Assembly (NCBI GenBank): GCA_036435485.1
Contig: CM071599.1
Coordinates: forward strand, 186,001 to 250,000
Origin: Saposhnikovia divaricata
Taxonomy: Eukaryota; Streptophyta; Magnoliopsida; Apiales; Apiaceae
Length of the DNA stretch: 64,000 nucleotides
Direction of reading: 5' to 3'
Shown here: in pieces, positions 1 through 12,521 of the stretch
Layout: each line of letters starts with the position of its first letter
Numbering within the stretch: position 1 is the first letter of the stretch
Notes under the pieces: model-generated
Seen by the model: only the letters and a program-made list of their open reading frames with translations
Told to the model about the DNA's origin: nothing
The model's database searches: none
Made by a program: the position numbers and the translations under genes

Positions 1-20
1 CTCGGTTTTTGGATAATCCT

Positions 21-189
21 CAAAGGGGTTAGTACACGGGAAATTGTTAAAAATTGAGTCGGACCATTTTGTGGATATTTTTACATATTTTGTTCCTATG
101 GGTTATTGAAATTCAACAAAATTTTATTTGACGCGGGTCGAACCTGAATCGGAGCTGATATGATCGAAACTCGGATTTCGGAAAATTCT
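21..189 (+). repeat. Chimeric monomer A/D
   Basis: The first third is subtype A (GGGAAATTG, AATTGAG). From GAAATTCAACAAAA onward it is B/D-like, with tail CTCGGATTTCGGAAAATTCT. It is followed by a D monomer. It reads as the product of an unequal exchange inside the conserved CATATTTTGTTCCTATGGGT stretch. Confidence 0.75.
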
Positions 190-358
190 CAAAGGGGTTA
201 GTACACGGGATATTGTTAAAAATCGAGTCGGACCATTTTGTGGATATTTTTACATATTTTGTTCCTATGGGTTATTGAAATTCAACAAAATTTTATTTGA
301 CGCGGGTCGAACCTGAATCGGAGCTGATATGATCGAAACTCGGGTTTCGGAAAATTCT
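190..358 (+). repeat. Reference monomer, subtype D
   Basis: Subtype D has AATCGAGTCGGACC with GTGG, a B-like centre (GAAATTCAACAAAA, GCGGGTCGAACC) and the diagnostic tail CTCGGGTTTCGGAAAATTCT. It is nearly always followed by E. I counted 24 C, 39 G and 10 CpG steps in this copy, so it is about 37% GC with CpG above chance expectation and a G-over-C strand bias. Confidence 0.92.
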
Positions 359-528
359 CAAAGGGGTTAGTACACGGGATATTGTTAAAAACCAAGTCAG
401 ACCATTTTTGTGGATATTTTTACATATTTTGTTCCTATGGGTTATTGAAATTCAACAAAATTTTATTTGACGCGGGTCGAACCTGAATCGGAGCTGATAT
501 GATCGAAACACGGTTTTCGGATAATCCT
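359..528 (+). repeat. Length-variant E monomer (+1)
   Basis: A subtype E copy of 170 bp. The T run in ACCATTTTTGTGG (about 405-409) has five T instead of four. The downstream phase is shifted by one base from here. Confidence 0.85.
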
Positions 529-697
529 CAAAGTGGTTAGTACACGGGATATTGTTAAAAATCGAGTCGGACCATTTTAGGGATATTTTTACATATTTTG
601 TTCCCATGGGTTATTGGAATTCAACGATATTGTATTTGACGCAATTCGGAACTGAATTGGAGCTGATATAGTCAAAACTCGGTTTTTGGATAATCCT

Positions 698-866
698 CAA
701 AGGGGTTAGTACACGGGAAATTGTTAAAAATTGAGTCGGACCATTTTGTGGATTTTTTTACATATTTTGTTCCTATGGGTTATTGGAATTCAACGAAATT
801 TTATTTGACGCAATTCGGACCGGAATCGGAGCTGATATGATCGAAACTCGGTTTTCGGAAAATTCT
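698..866 (+). repeat. Reference monomer, subtype A
   Basis: Subtype A is marked by GGGAAATTGTTAAAAATTGAG near the start, GGAATTCAACGAAATTTTA in the middle (an EcoRI site) and GCAATTCGGACCGGAATC near the end. It almost always follows a C monomer. In the right domain it splits into A' (GGACTATTTT, TTTAACGCAA), A'' (ATGGTTTATTGG) and plain A. This copy has one extra T in place of A in the GGATATTTTT tract. Confidence 0.93.
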
Positions 867-1035
867 CAAAGGGGTTAGTACACGGGATATTGTTAAAAAT
901 CAAGTCGGACCATTTTGTGGATATTTTTACATATTTTGTTCCTATGGGTTATTGAAATTCAACAAAATTTTATTTGACGCGGGTCGAACCTGAATCGGAG
1001 CTGATATGATCGAAACTCGGTTTTCGGATAATCCT
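867..1035 (+). repeat. Reference monomer, subtype B
   Basis: Subtype B shows GGGATATTGTTAAAAATCAAG, GAAATTCAACAAAATTTTA (no EcoRI site) and GACGCGGGTCGAACCTGAATC. Variants seen elsewhere: AATAAAGTCGG (B3), ACATAGG with CTATCGGTT (B4), and ATTCAAAAAAATTTT (B''). The tail is either GGATAATCCT, when a C follows, or GGAAAATTCT, when a D follows. Confidence 0.93.
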
Positions 1036-1204
1036 CAAAGTGGTTAGTACACGGGATATTGTTAAAAATCGAGTCGGACAATTTTAGGGATATTTTTACA
1101 TATTTTGTTCCTATGGGTTATTGGAATTCAACGATATTGTATTTGACGCAATTCGGAACTGAATCGGAGCTGATATAGTCAAAACTCGGTTTTTGGATAA
1201 TCCT
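1036..1204 (+). repeat. Reference monomer, subtype C
   Basis: Subtype C is the most distinct: CAAAGTGGTTAG at the start, ATTTTAGGGATA instead of ATTTTGTGGATA, CAACGATATTGTATTTGAC, CGGAACTGAATC, and GATATAGTCAAAACTC in place of GATATGATCGAAACTC. It therefore lacks the GATC and the TCGA present at that place in A, B, D and E. It usually ends GGTTTTTGGATAATCCT and is followed by A. Confidence 0.93.
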
Positions 1205-1711
1205 CAAAGGGGTTAGTACACGGGAAATTGTTAAAAATTGAGTCGGACCATTTTGTGGATATTTTTACATATTTTGTTCCTATGGTTTATTGGAATTCAA
1301 CGAAATTTTATTTGACGCAATTCGGACCGGAATCGGAGCTGATATGATCGAAACTCGGTTTTCGGAAAATTCTCAAAGGGGTTAGTACACGGGATATTGT
1401 TAAAAATCAAGTCGGACCATTTTGTGGATATTTTTACATATTTTGTTCCTATGTGTTATTGACATTCAAAAAAATTTTATTTGACGCGGGTCGAACCTGA
1501 ATCGGAGCTGATATGATCGAAACTCGGTTTTCGGAAAATTCTCAAAGGGGTTAGTACACGGGATATTGTTAAAAATCGAGTCGGACCATTTTGTGGATAT
1601 TTTTACATATTTTGTTCCTATGGGTTATTGAAATTCAACAAAATTTTATTTGACGCGGGTCGAACCTGAATCGGAGCTGATATGATCGAAACTCGGGTTT
1701 CGGAAAATTCT

Positions 1712-1880
1712 CAAAGGGGTTAGTACACGGGATATTGTTAAAAACCAAGTCAGACCATTTTGTGGATATTTTTACATATTTTGTTCCTATGGGTTATTGA
1801 AATTCAACAAAATTTTATTTGACGCGGGTCGAACCTGAATCGGAGCGGATATGATCGAAACTCGGTTTTCGGATAATCCT
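1712..1880 (+). repeat. Reference monomer, subtype E
   Basis: Subtype E is marked by TTAAAAACCAAGTCAGACC, a B-like centre and the tail GGTTTTCGGATAATCCT. It follows D and precedes C. In the 34-55 kb region most copies carry GGATATTCTTAC instead of GGATATTTTTAC. Some carry GACCCGGGTC instead of GACGCGGGTC. Confidence 0.92.
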
Positions 1881-2725
1881 CAAAGTGGTTAGTACACGGG
1901 ATATTGTTAAAAATCGAGTCGGCCCATTTTAGGGATATTTTTACATATTTTGTTCCTATGGGTTATTGGAATTCAACGATATTGTATTTGACGCAATTCG
2001 GAACTGAATTGGAGCTGATATAGTCAAAACTCGGTTTTTGGATAATCCTCAAAGGGGTTAGTACACGGGAAATTGTTAAAAATTGAGTCGGACCATTTTG
2101 TGGATATTTTTACATATTTTGTTCCTATGGGTTATTGGAATTCGACGAAATTTTATTTGACGCAATTCGGACCGGAATCGGAGCTGATATGATCGAAACT
2201 CGGTTTTCGGATAATCCTCAAAGTGGTTAGTACACGGGATATTGTTAAAAATCGAGTCGGACAATTTTAGGGATATTTTTACATATTTTGTTCCTATGGG
2301 TTATTGGAATTCAACGATATTGTATTTGACGCAATTCGGAACTGAATCGGAGCTGATATAGTCAAAACTCGGTTTTTGGATAATCCTCAAAGGGGTTAGT
2401 ACACGGGATATTGTTAAAAATCGAGTCGGACCATTTTGTGGATATTTTTACATATTTTGTTCCTATGGGTTATTGAAATTCAACAAAATTTTATTTGACG
2501 CGGGTCGAACCTGAATCGGAGCTGATATGATCGAAACTCGGGTTTCGGAAAATTCTCAAAGGGGTTAGTACACGGGATATTGTTAAAAACCAAGTCAGAC
2601 CATTTTGTGGATATTTTTACATATTTTGTTCCTATGGGTTATTGAAATTCAACAAAATTTTATTTGACGCGGGTCGAACCTGAATCGGAGCTGATATGAT
2701 CGAAACTCGGTTTTCGGATAATCCT
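1881..2725 (+). repeat. 5-mer HOR unit C-A-C-D-E (845 bp)
   Basis: Order is C (GCCCATTTT), A (ATTCGACGAAA), C (GACAATTTT), D, E. The same order starts again at 2726 and continues through its first three monomers before diverging at 3233. The pattern is repeated at 5932 and 6777. An A followed directly by C means the B monomer is missing from the usual C-A-B trimer. Confidence 0.8.
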
Positions 2726-4246
2726 CAAAGTGGTTAGTACACGGGATATTGTTAAAAATCGAGTCGGCCCATTTTAGGGATATTTTTACATATTTTGTTC
2801 CTATGGGTTATTGGAATTCAACGATATTGTATTTGACGCAATTCGGAACTGAATTGGAGCTGATATAGTCAAAACTCGGTTTTTGGATAATCCTCAAAGG
2901 GGTTAGTACACGGGAAATTGTTAAAAATTGAGTCGGACCATTTTGTGCATATTTTTACATATTTTGTTCCTATGGGTTATTGGAATTCGACGAAATTTTA
3001 TTTGACGCAATTCGGACCGGAATCGGAGCTGATATGATCGAAACTCGGTTTTCGGATAATCATCAAAGTGGTTAGTACACGGGATATTGTTAAAAATCGA
3101 GTCGGACAATTTTAGGGATATTTTTACATATTTTGTTCCTATGGGTTATTGGAATTCAACGATATTGTATTTGACGCAATTCGGAACTGAATCGGAGCTG
3201 ATATAGTCAAAACTCGGTTTTTGGATAATCCTCAAAGGGGTTAGTACACGGGAAATTGTTAAAAATTGAGTCGGACCATTTTGTGGATATTTTTACATAT
3301 TTTGTTCCTTTGGTTTATTGGAATTCAACGAAATTTTATTTGACGCAATTCGGACCGGAATCAGAGCTGATATGATCGAAACTCGGTTTTCGGAAAATTC
3401 TCAAAGGGGTTAGTACACGGGATATTGTTAAAAATCAAGTCGGACCACTTTGTGGATATTTTTACATATTTTGTTCCTATGTGTTATTGACATTCAAAAA
3501 AATTTTATTTGACGCGGGTCGAACCTGAATCGGTGCTGATATGATCGAAACTCGGTTTTCGGAAAATTCTCAAAGGGGTTAGTACACGGGATATTGTTAA
3601 AAATCGAGTCGGACCATTTTGTGGATATTTTTACATATTTTGTTCCTATGGGTTATTGAAATTCAACAAAATTTTATTTGACGCGGGTCGAACCTGAATC
3701 GGAGCTGATATGATCGAAACTCGGGTTTCGGAAAATTCTCAAAGGGGTTAGTACACGGGATATTGTTAAAAACCAAGTCAGACCATTTTGTGGATATTTT
3801 TACATATTTTGTTCCTATGGGTTATTGAAATTCAACAAAATTTTATTTGACGCGGGTCGAACCTGAATCGGAGCTGATATGATCGAAACTCGGTTTTCGG
3901 ATAATCCTCAAAGTGGTTAGTACACGGGATATTGTTAAAAATCGAGTCGGCCCATTTTAGGGATATTTTTACATATTTTGTTCCTATGGGTTATTGGAAT
4001 TCAACGATATTGTATTTGACGCAATTCGGAACTGAATTGGAGCTGATATAGTCAAAACTCGGTTTTTGGATAATCCTCAAAGGGGTTAGTACACGGGAAA
4101 TTGTTAAAAATTGAGTCGGACCATTTTGTGGATATTTTTACATATTTTGTTCCTATGGGTTATTGGAATTCGACGAAATTTTATTTGACGCAATTCGGAC
4201 CGGAATCGGAGCTGATATGATCGAAACTCGGTTTTCGGAAAATTCT

Positions 4247-5260
4247 CAAAGGGGTTAGTACACGGGATATTGTTAAAAATCAAGTCGGACCATTTTGTGG
4301 ATATTTTTACATATTTTGTTCCTATGGGTTATTGAAATTCAACAAAATTTTATTTGACGCGGGTCGAACCTGAATCGGAGCTGATATGATCGAAACTCGG
4401 TTTTCGGATAATCCTCAAAGTGGTTAGTACACGGGATATTGTTAAAAATCGAGTCGGACCATTTTAGGGATATTTTTACATATTTTGTTCCTATGGGTTA
4501 TTGGAATTCAACGATATTGTATTTGACGCAATTCGGACCGGAATCGGAGCTGATATGATCGAAACTCGGGTTTCGGAAAATTCTCAAAGGGGTTAGTACA
4601 CGGGATATTGTTAAAAACCAAGTCAGACCATTTTGTGGATATTTTTACATATTTTGTTCCTATGGGTTATTGGAATTCGACGAAATTTTATTTGACGCAA
4701 TTCGGACCGGAATCGGAGCTGATATGATCGAAACTCGGTTTTCGGAAAATTCTCAAAGGGGTTAGTACACGGGATATTGTTAAAAATCAAGTCGGACCAT
4801 TTTGTGGATATTTTTACATATTTTGTTCCTATGGGTTATTGAAATTCAACAAAATTTTATTTGACGCGGGTCGAACCTGAATCGGAGCTGATATGATCGA
4901 AACTCGGTTTTCGGATAATCCTCAAAGTGGTTAGTACACGGGATATTGTTAAAAATCGAGTCGGACCATTTTAGGGATATTTTTACATATTTTGTTCCTA
5001 TGGGTTATTGGAATTCAACGATATTGTATTTGACGCAATTCGGACCGGAATCGGAGCTGATATGATCGAAACTCGGGTTTCGGAAAATTCTCAAAGGGGT
5101 TAGTACACGGGATATTGTTAAAAACCAAGTCAGACCATTTTGTGGATATTTTTACATATTTTGTTCCTATGGGTTATTGAAATTCAACAAAATTTTATTT
5201 GACGCGGGTCGAACCTGAATCGGAGCTGATATGATCGAAACTCGGTTTTCGGATAATCCT
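4247..5260 (+). repeat. Tandem 507-bp trimers with chimeric monomers
   Basis: Two 507-bp units (4247-4753, 4754-5260). In each, B is followed by a C monomer with an A-like then D-like tail (4416-4584, 4923-5091) and then an E monomer. The first E (4585-4753) is itself chimeric, switching to A at GGAATTCGACGAAA. Four recombinant joins in 1 kb make this the most reshuffled stretch of the left domain. Confidence 0.75.
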
Positions 5261-5424
5261 CAAAGTGGTTAGTACACGGGATATTGTTAAAAATCGAGTC
5301 GGACCATTTTAGGGATATTTTTACATATTTTGTTCCTATGGGTTATTGGAATTCAACGATATTGTATTTGACGCAATTCGGACCGAAATCGGAGCTGATA
5401 TGATCGAAACTCGGTTTTCGGTCT
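5261..5424 (+). repeat. Short C/A chimeric monomer (164 bp)
   Basis: C-type head (AAAGTGG, ATTTTAGGG, GATATTGTATTTG) joined to an A-type tail (CGGACCGAAATC, GATATGATCG). Five bases are missing near 5418-5422: TTCGGTCTCAAAGG replaces TTCGGAAAATTCTCAAAGG. This is the largest single deletion seen in any monomer of the window. Confidence 0.85.
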
Positions 5425-8297
5425 CAAAGGGGTTAGTACACGGGATATTGTTAAAAATCAAGTCGGACCATTTTGTGGATATTTTTACATATTTTGTTCC
5501 TATGTGTTATTGACATTCAAAAAAATTTTATTTGACGCGGGTCGAACCTGAATCGGAGCTGATATGATCGAAACTCGGTTTTCGGAAAATTCTCAAAGGG
5601 GTTAGTACACGGGATATTGTTAAAAATCGAGTCGGACCATTTTGTGGATATTTTTACATATTTTGTTCCTATGGGTTATTGAAATTCAACAAAATTTTAT
5701 TTGACGCGGGTCGAACCTGAATCGGAGCTGATATTATCGAAACTCGGGTTTCGGAAAATTCTCAAAGGGGTTAGTACACGGGATATTGTTAAAAACCAAG
5801 TCAGACCATTTTGTGGATATTTTTACATATTTTGTTCCTATGGGTTATTGAAATTCAACAAAATTTTATTTGACGCGGGTCGAACCTGAATCGGAGCGGA
5901 TATGATCGAAACTCGGTTTTCGGATAATCCTCAAAGTGGTTAGTACACGGGATTTTGTTAAAAATCGAGTCGGCCCATTTTAGGGATATTTTTACATATT
6001 TTGTTCCTATGGGTTATTGGAATTCAACGATATTGTATTTGACGCAATTCGGAACTGAATTGGAGCTGATATAGTCAAAACTCGGTTTTTGGATAATCCT
6101 CAAAGGGGTTAGTACACGGGAAATTGTTAAAAATTTAGTCGGACCATTTTGTGGATATTTTTACATATTTTGTTCCTATGGGTTATTGGAATTCGACGAA
6201 ATTTTATTTGACGCAATTCGGACCGGAATCGGAGCTGATATGATCGAAACTCGGTTTTCGGATAATCCTCAAAGTGGTTAGTACACGGGATATTGTTAAA
6301 AATCGAGTCGGACAATTTTAGGGATATTTTTACATATTTTGTTCCTATGGGTTATTGGAATTCAACGATATTGTATTTGACGCAATTCGGAACTGAATCG
6401 GAGCTGATATAGTCAAAACTCGGTTTTTGGATAATCCTCAAAGGGGTTAGTACACGGGATATTGTTAAAAATCGAGTCGGACCATTTTGTGGATATTTTT
6501 ACATATTTTGTTCCTATGGGTTATTGAAATTCAACAAAATTTTATTTGACGCGGGTCGAACCTGAATCGGAGCTGATATGATCGAAACTCGGGTTTCGGA
6601 AAATTCTCAAAGGGGTTAGTACACGGGATATTGTTAAAAACCAAGTCAGACCATTTTGTGGATATTTTTACATATTTTGTTCCTATGGGTTATTGAAATT
6701 CAACAAAATTTTATTTGACGCGGGTCGAACCTGAATCGGAGCTGATATGATCGAAACTCGGTTTTCGGATAATCCTCAAAGTGGTTAGTACACGGGATAT
6801 TGTTAAAAATCGAGTCGGCCCATTTTAGGGATATTTTTACATATTTTGTTCCTATGGGTTATTGGAATTCAACGATATTGTATTTGACGCAATTCGGAAC
6901 TGAATTGGAGCTGATATAGTCAAAACTCGGTTTTTGGATAATCCTCAAAGGGGTTAGTACACGGGAAATTGTTAAAAATTGAGTCGGACCATTTTGTGGA
7001 TATTTTTACATATTTTGTTCCTATGGGTTATTGGAATTCGACGAAATTTTATTTGACGCAATTCGGACCGGAATCGGAGCTGATATGATCGAAACTCGGT
7101 TTTCGGATAATCCTCAAAGTGGTTAGTACACGGGATATTGTTAAAAATCGAGTCGGACAATTTTAGGGATATTTTTACATATTTTGTTCCTATGGGTTAT
7201 TGGAATTCAACGATATTGTATTTGACGCAATTCGGAACTGAATCGGAGCTGATATAGTCAAAACTCGGTTTTTGGATAATCCTCAAAGGGGTTAGTACAC
7301 GGGAAATTGTTAAAAATTGAGTCGGACCATTTTGTGGATATTTTTACATATTTTGTTCCTATGGTTTATTGGAATTCAACGAAATTTTATTTGACGCAAT
7401 TCGGACCGGAATCGGAGTTGATATGATCGAAACTCGGTTTTCGGAAAATTCTCAAAGGGGTTAGTACACGGGATATTGTTAAAAATCAAGTCGGACCACT
7501 TTGTGGATATTTTTACATATTTTGTTCCTATGTGTTATTGACATTCAAAAAATTTTTATTTGACGCGGGTCGAACCTGAATCGGTGCTGATATGATCGAA
7601 ACTCGGTTTTCGGAAAATTCTCAAAGGGGTTAGTACACGGGATATTGTTAAAAATCGAGTCGGACCATTTTGTGGATATTTTTACATATTTTGTTCCTAT
7701 GGGTTATTGAAATTCAACAAAATTTTATTTGACGCGGGTCGAACCTGAATCGGAGCTGATATGATCGAAACTCGGGTTTCGGAAAATTCTCAAAGGGGTT
7801 AGTACACGGGATATTGTTAAAAACCAAGTCAGACCATTTTGTGGATATTTTTACATATTTTGTTCCTATGGGTTATTGAAATTCAACAAAATTTTATTTG
7901 ACGCGGGTCGAACCTGAATCGGAGCTGATATGATCGAAACTCGGTTTTCGGATAATCCTCAAAGTGGTTAGTACACGGGATATTGTTAAAAATCGAGTCG
8001 GCCCATTTTAGGGATATTTTTACATATTTTGTTCCTATGGGTTATTGGAATTCAACGATATTGTATTTGACGCAATTTGGAACTGAATTGGAGCTGATAT
8101 AGTCAAAACTCGGTTTTTGGATAATCCTCAAAGGGGTTAGTACACGGGAAATTGTTAAAAATTGAGTCGGACCATTTTGTGGATATTTTTACATATTTTG
8201 TTCCTATGGGTTATTGGAATTCGACGAAATTTTATTTGACGCAATTCGGACCGGAATCGGAGCTGATATGATCGAAACTCGGTTTTCGGATAATCCT
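5425..8297 (+). repeat. 17-monomer block, copy 2
   Basis: Second copy of the 1374-4246 block, offset 4051 bp (24 monomers minus the 5-bp deletion just upstream). A few substitutions separate the copies, for example CCTTTGGTTTATT in copy 1 against CCTATGGTTTATT in copy 2. Confidence 0.8.
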
Positions 8298-9142
8298 CAA
8301 AGTGGTTAGTACACGGGATATTGTTAAAAATCGAGTCGGACAATTTTAGGGATATTTTTACATATTTTGTTCCTATGGGTTATTGGAATTCAACGATATT
8401 GTATTTGACGCAATTCGGAACTGAATCGGAGCTGATATAGTCAAAACTCGGTTTTTGGATAATCCTCAAAGGGGTTAGTACACGGGAAATTGTTAAAAAT
8501 TGAGTCGGACCATTTTGTGGATATTTTTACATATTTTGTTCCTATGGTTTATTGGAATTCAACGAAATTTTATTTGACGCAATTCGGACCGGAATCGGAG
8601 CTGATATGATCGAAACTCGGTTTTCGGAAAATTCTCAAAGGGGTTAGTACACGGGATATTGTTAAAAATCAAGTCGGACCACTTTGTGGATATTTTTACA
8701 TATTTTGTTCCTATGTGTTATTGACATTCAAAAAATTTTTATTTGACGCGGGTCGAACCTGAATCGGTGCTGATATGATCGAAACTCGGTTTTTGGAAAA
8801 TTCTCAAAGGGGTTAGTACACGGGATATTGTTAAAAATCGAGTCGGACCATTTTGTGGATATTTTTACATATTTTGTTCCTATGGGTTATTGAAATTCAA
8901 CAAAATTTTATTTGACGCGGGTCGAACCTGAATCGGAGCTGATATGATCGAAACTCGGGTTTCGGAAAATTCTCAAAGGGGTTAGTACACGGGATATTGT
9001 TAAAAACCAAGTCAGACCATTTTGTGGATATTTTTACATATTTTGTTCCTATGGGTTATTGAAATTCAACAAAATTTTATTTGACGCGGGTCGAACCTGA
9101 ATCGGAGCTGATATGATCGAAACTCGGTTTTCGGATAATCCT
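6777..9142 (+). repeat. Two 7-mer HOR units (1183 bp each)
   Basis: Units 6777-7959 and 7960-9142 each read C A C A B D E. Shared private marks are GCCCATTTT in the first C, GACAATTTT in the second C, and AATCGGTGCTGATATG at the end of B. The two copies are nearly identical and head-to-tail. Confidence 0.82.
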
Positions 9143-12100
9143 CAAAGTGGTTAGTACACGGGATATTGTTAAAAATCGAGTCGGCCCATTTTAGGGATAT
9201 TTTTACATATTTTGTTCCTATGGGTTATTGGAATTCAACGATATTGTATTTGACGCAATTCGGAACTGAATTGGAGCTGATATAGTCAAAACTCGGTTTT
9301 TGGATAATCCTCAAAGGGGTTAGTACACGGGAAATTGTTAAAAATTGAGTCGGACCATTTTGTGGATATTTTTACATATTTTGTTCCTATGGGTTATTGG
9401 AATTCGACGAAATTTTATTTGACGCAATTCGGACCGGAATCGGAGCTGATATGATCGAAACTCGGTTTTCGGAAAATTCTCAAAGGGGTTAGTACACGGG
9501 ATATTGTTAAAAATCAAGTCGGACCATTTTGTGGATATTTTTACATATTTTGTTCCTATGGGTTATTGAAATTCAACAAAATTTTATTTGACGCGGGTCG
9601 AACCTGAATCGGAGCTGATATGATCGAAACTCGGTTTTCGGATAATCCTCAAAGTGGTTAGTACACGGGATATTGTTAAAAATCGAGTCGGACCATTTTA
9701 GGGATATTTTTACATATTTTGTTCCTATGGGTTATTGGAATTCAACGATATTGTATTTGACGCAATTCGGACCGGAATCGGAGCTGATATGATCGAAACT
9801 CGGTTTTCGGAAAATTCTCAAAGGGGTTAGTACACGGGATATTGTTAAAAATCAAGTCGGACCATTTTGTGGATATTTTTACATATTTTGTTCCTATGTG
9901 TTATTGACATTCAAAAAAATTTTACTTGACGCGGGTCGAACCTGAATCGGAGCTGATATGATCGAAACTCGGTTTTCGGAAAATTCTCAAAGGGGTTAGT
10001 ACACGGGATATTGTTAAAAATCGAGTCGGACCATTTTGTGGATATTTTTACATATTTTGTTCCTATGGGTTATTGAAATTCAACAAAATTTTATTTGACG
10101 CGGGTCGAACCTGAATCGGAGATGATATGATCGAAACTCGGGTTTCGGAAAATTCTGAAAGGGGTTAGTACACGGGATATTGTTAAAAACCAAGTCAGAC
10201 CATTTTGTGGATATTTTTACATATTTTGTTCCTATGGGTTATTGAAATTCAACAAAATTTTATTTGACGCGGGTCGAACCTGAATCGGAGCTGATATGAT
10301 CGAAACTCGGTTTTCGGATAATCCTCAAAGTGGTTAGTACACGGGATATTGTTAAAAATCGAGTCGGCCCATTTTAGGGATATTTTTACATATTTTGTTC
10401 CTATGGGTTATTGGAATTCAACGATATTGTATTTGACGCAATTCGGAACTGAATTGGAGCTGATATAGTCAAAACTCGGTTTTTGGATAATCCTCAAAGG
10501 GGTTAGTACACGGGAAATTGTTAAAAATTGAGTCGGTCCATTTTGTGGATATTTTTACATATTTTGTTCCTATGGGTTATTGGAATTCGACGAAATTTTA
10601 TTTGACGCAATTCGGACCGGAATCGGAGCTGATATGATCGAAACTCGGTTTTCGGAAAATTCTCAAAGGGGTTAGTACACGGGATATTGTTAAAAATCAA
10701 GTCGGACCATTTTGTGGATATTTTTACATATTTTGTTCCTATGGGTTATTGAAATTCAACAAAATTTTATTTGACGCGGGTCGAACCTGAATCGGAGCTG
10801 ATATGATCGAAACTCGGTTTTCGGATAATCCTCAAAGTGGTTAGTACACGGGATATTGTTAAAAATCGAGTCGGACCATTTTAGGGATATTTTTACATAT
10901 TTTGTTCCTATGGGTTATTGGAATTCAACGATATTGTATTTGACGCAATTCGGACCGGAATCGGAGCTGATATGATCGAAACTCGGTTTTCGGAAAATTC
11001 TCAAAGGGGTTAGTACACGGGATATTGTTAAAAATCAAGTCGGACCATTTTGTGGATATTTTTACATATTTTGTTCCTATGTGTTATTGACATTCAAAAA
11101 AATTTTATTTGACGCGGGTCGAACCTGAATCGGAGCTGATATGATCGAAACTCGGTTTTCGGAAAATTCTCAAAGGGGTTAGTACACGGGATATTGTTAA
11201 AAATCGAGTCGGACCATTTTGTGGATATTTTTACATATTTTGTTCCTATGGGTTATTGAAATTCAACAAAATTTTATTTGACGCGGGTCGAACCTGAATC
11301 GGAGCTGATATGATCGAAACTCGGGTTTCGGAAAATTCTCAAAGGGGTTAGTACACGGGATATTGTTAAAAACCAAGTCAGACCATTTTGTGGATATTTT
11401 TACATATTTTGTTCCTATGGGTTATTGAAATTCAACAAAATTTTATTTGACGCGGGTCGAACCTGAATCGGAGCTGATATGATCGAAACTCTGTTTTCGG
11501 ATAATCCTAAAAGTGGTTAGTACACGGGATATTGTTAAAAATCGAGTCGGCCCATTTTAGGGATATTTTTACATATTTTGTTCCTATGGGTTATTGGAAT
11601 TCAACGATATTGTATTTGACGCAATTCGGAACTGAATTGGAGCTGATATAGTCAAAACTCGGTTTTTGGATAATCCTCAAAGGGGTTAGTACACGGGAAA
11701 TTGTTAAAAATTGAGTCGGACCATTTTGTGGATATTTTTACATATTTTGTTCCTATGGGTTATTGGAATTCGACGAAATTTTATTTGACGCAATTCGGAC
11801 CGGAATCGGAGCTGATATGATCGAAACTCGGTTTTCGGAAAATTCTCAAAGGGGTTAGTACACGGGATATTGTTAAAAATCAAGTCGGACCATTTTGTGG
11901 ATATTTTTACATATTTTGTTCCTATGGGTTATTGAAATTCAACAAAATTTTATTTGACGCGGGTCGAACCTGAATCGGAGCTGATATGATCGAAACTCGG
12001 TTTTCGGATAATCCTCAAAGTGGTTAGTACACGGGATATTGTTAAAAATCGAGTCGGACCATTTTAGGGATATTTTTACATATTTTGTTCCTATGGGTTA

Positions 12101-12184
12101 TTGGAATTCAACGATATTGTATTTGACGCAATTCGGACCGGAATCGGAGCTGATATGATCGAAACTCGGTTTTCGGAAAATTCT

Positions 12185-12352
12185 CAAAGGGGTTAGTACA
12201 GGGATATTGTTAAAAATCAAGTCGGACCATTTTGTGGATATTTTTACATATTTTGTTCCTTTGTGTTATTGACATTCAAAAAAATTTTATTTGACGCGGG
12301 TCGAACCTGAATCGGAGCTGATATGATCGAAACTCGGTTTTCGGAAAATTCT
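12185..12352 (+). repeat. Length-variant B monomer (-1)
   Basis: TTAGTACAGGGATATTG at about 12194-12210 lacks one C of the usual TTAGTACACGGGATATTG, making a 168-bp monomer. Confidence 0.85.
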
Positions 12353-12521
12353 CAAAGGGGTTAGTACACGGGATATTGTTAAAAATCGAGTCGGACCATT
12401 TTGTGGATATTTTTACATATTTTGTTCCTATGGGTTGTTGAAATTCAACAAAATTTTATTTGACGCGGGTCGAACCTGAATCGGAGCTGATATGATCGAA
12501 ACTCGGGTTTCGGAAAATTCT

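Larger units (their letters stand above)
1374..4246 (+). repeat. 17-monomer block, copy 1
   Basis: A 2873-bp segment matched in order and by private variants to 5425-8297. Shared marks are ATTGACATTCAAAAAAATT at the start, TCGGCCCATTTT in C, GTCGGACAATTTT in the second C, and ATTCGACGAAA in A. Subtype order is B D E C A C D E C A C A B D E C A. Past the end the two copies differ (B here, C in the second copy), which fixes the right edge. Confidence 0.8.

Noticed and set aside
698..866. CENP-B-box-like site on the minus strand (TTTCGTTGAATTCC)
   Set aside because: It matches the TTCG half and the spaced A but lacks the required CGGG half, so it is not a functional box by the known core.
2076..8343. 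Repeated 62-codon minus-strand open frames (2076, 2921, 6127, 6972, 8155) and similar plus-strand frames at 5701, 62140 and 63323
   Set aside because: They are satellite sequence read in a chance open frame. 169 is not a multiple of 3, so the frame changes each monomer and cannot be a conserved repeat protein; spacing equals HOR offsets.
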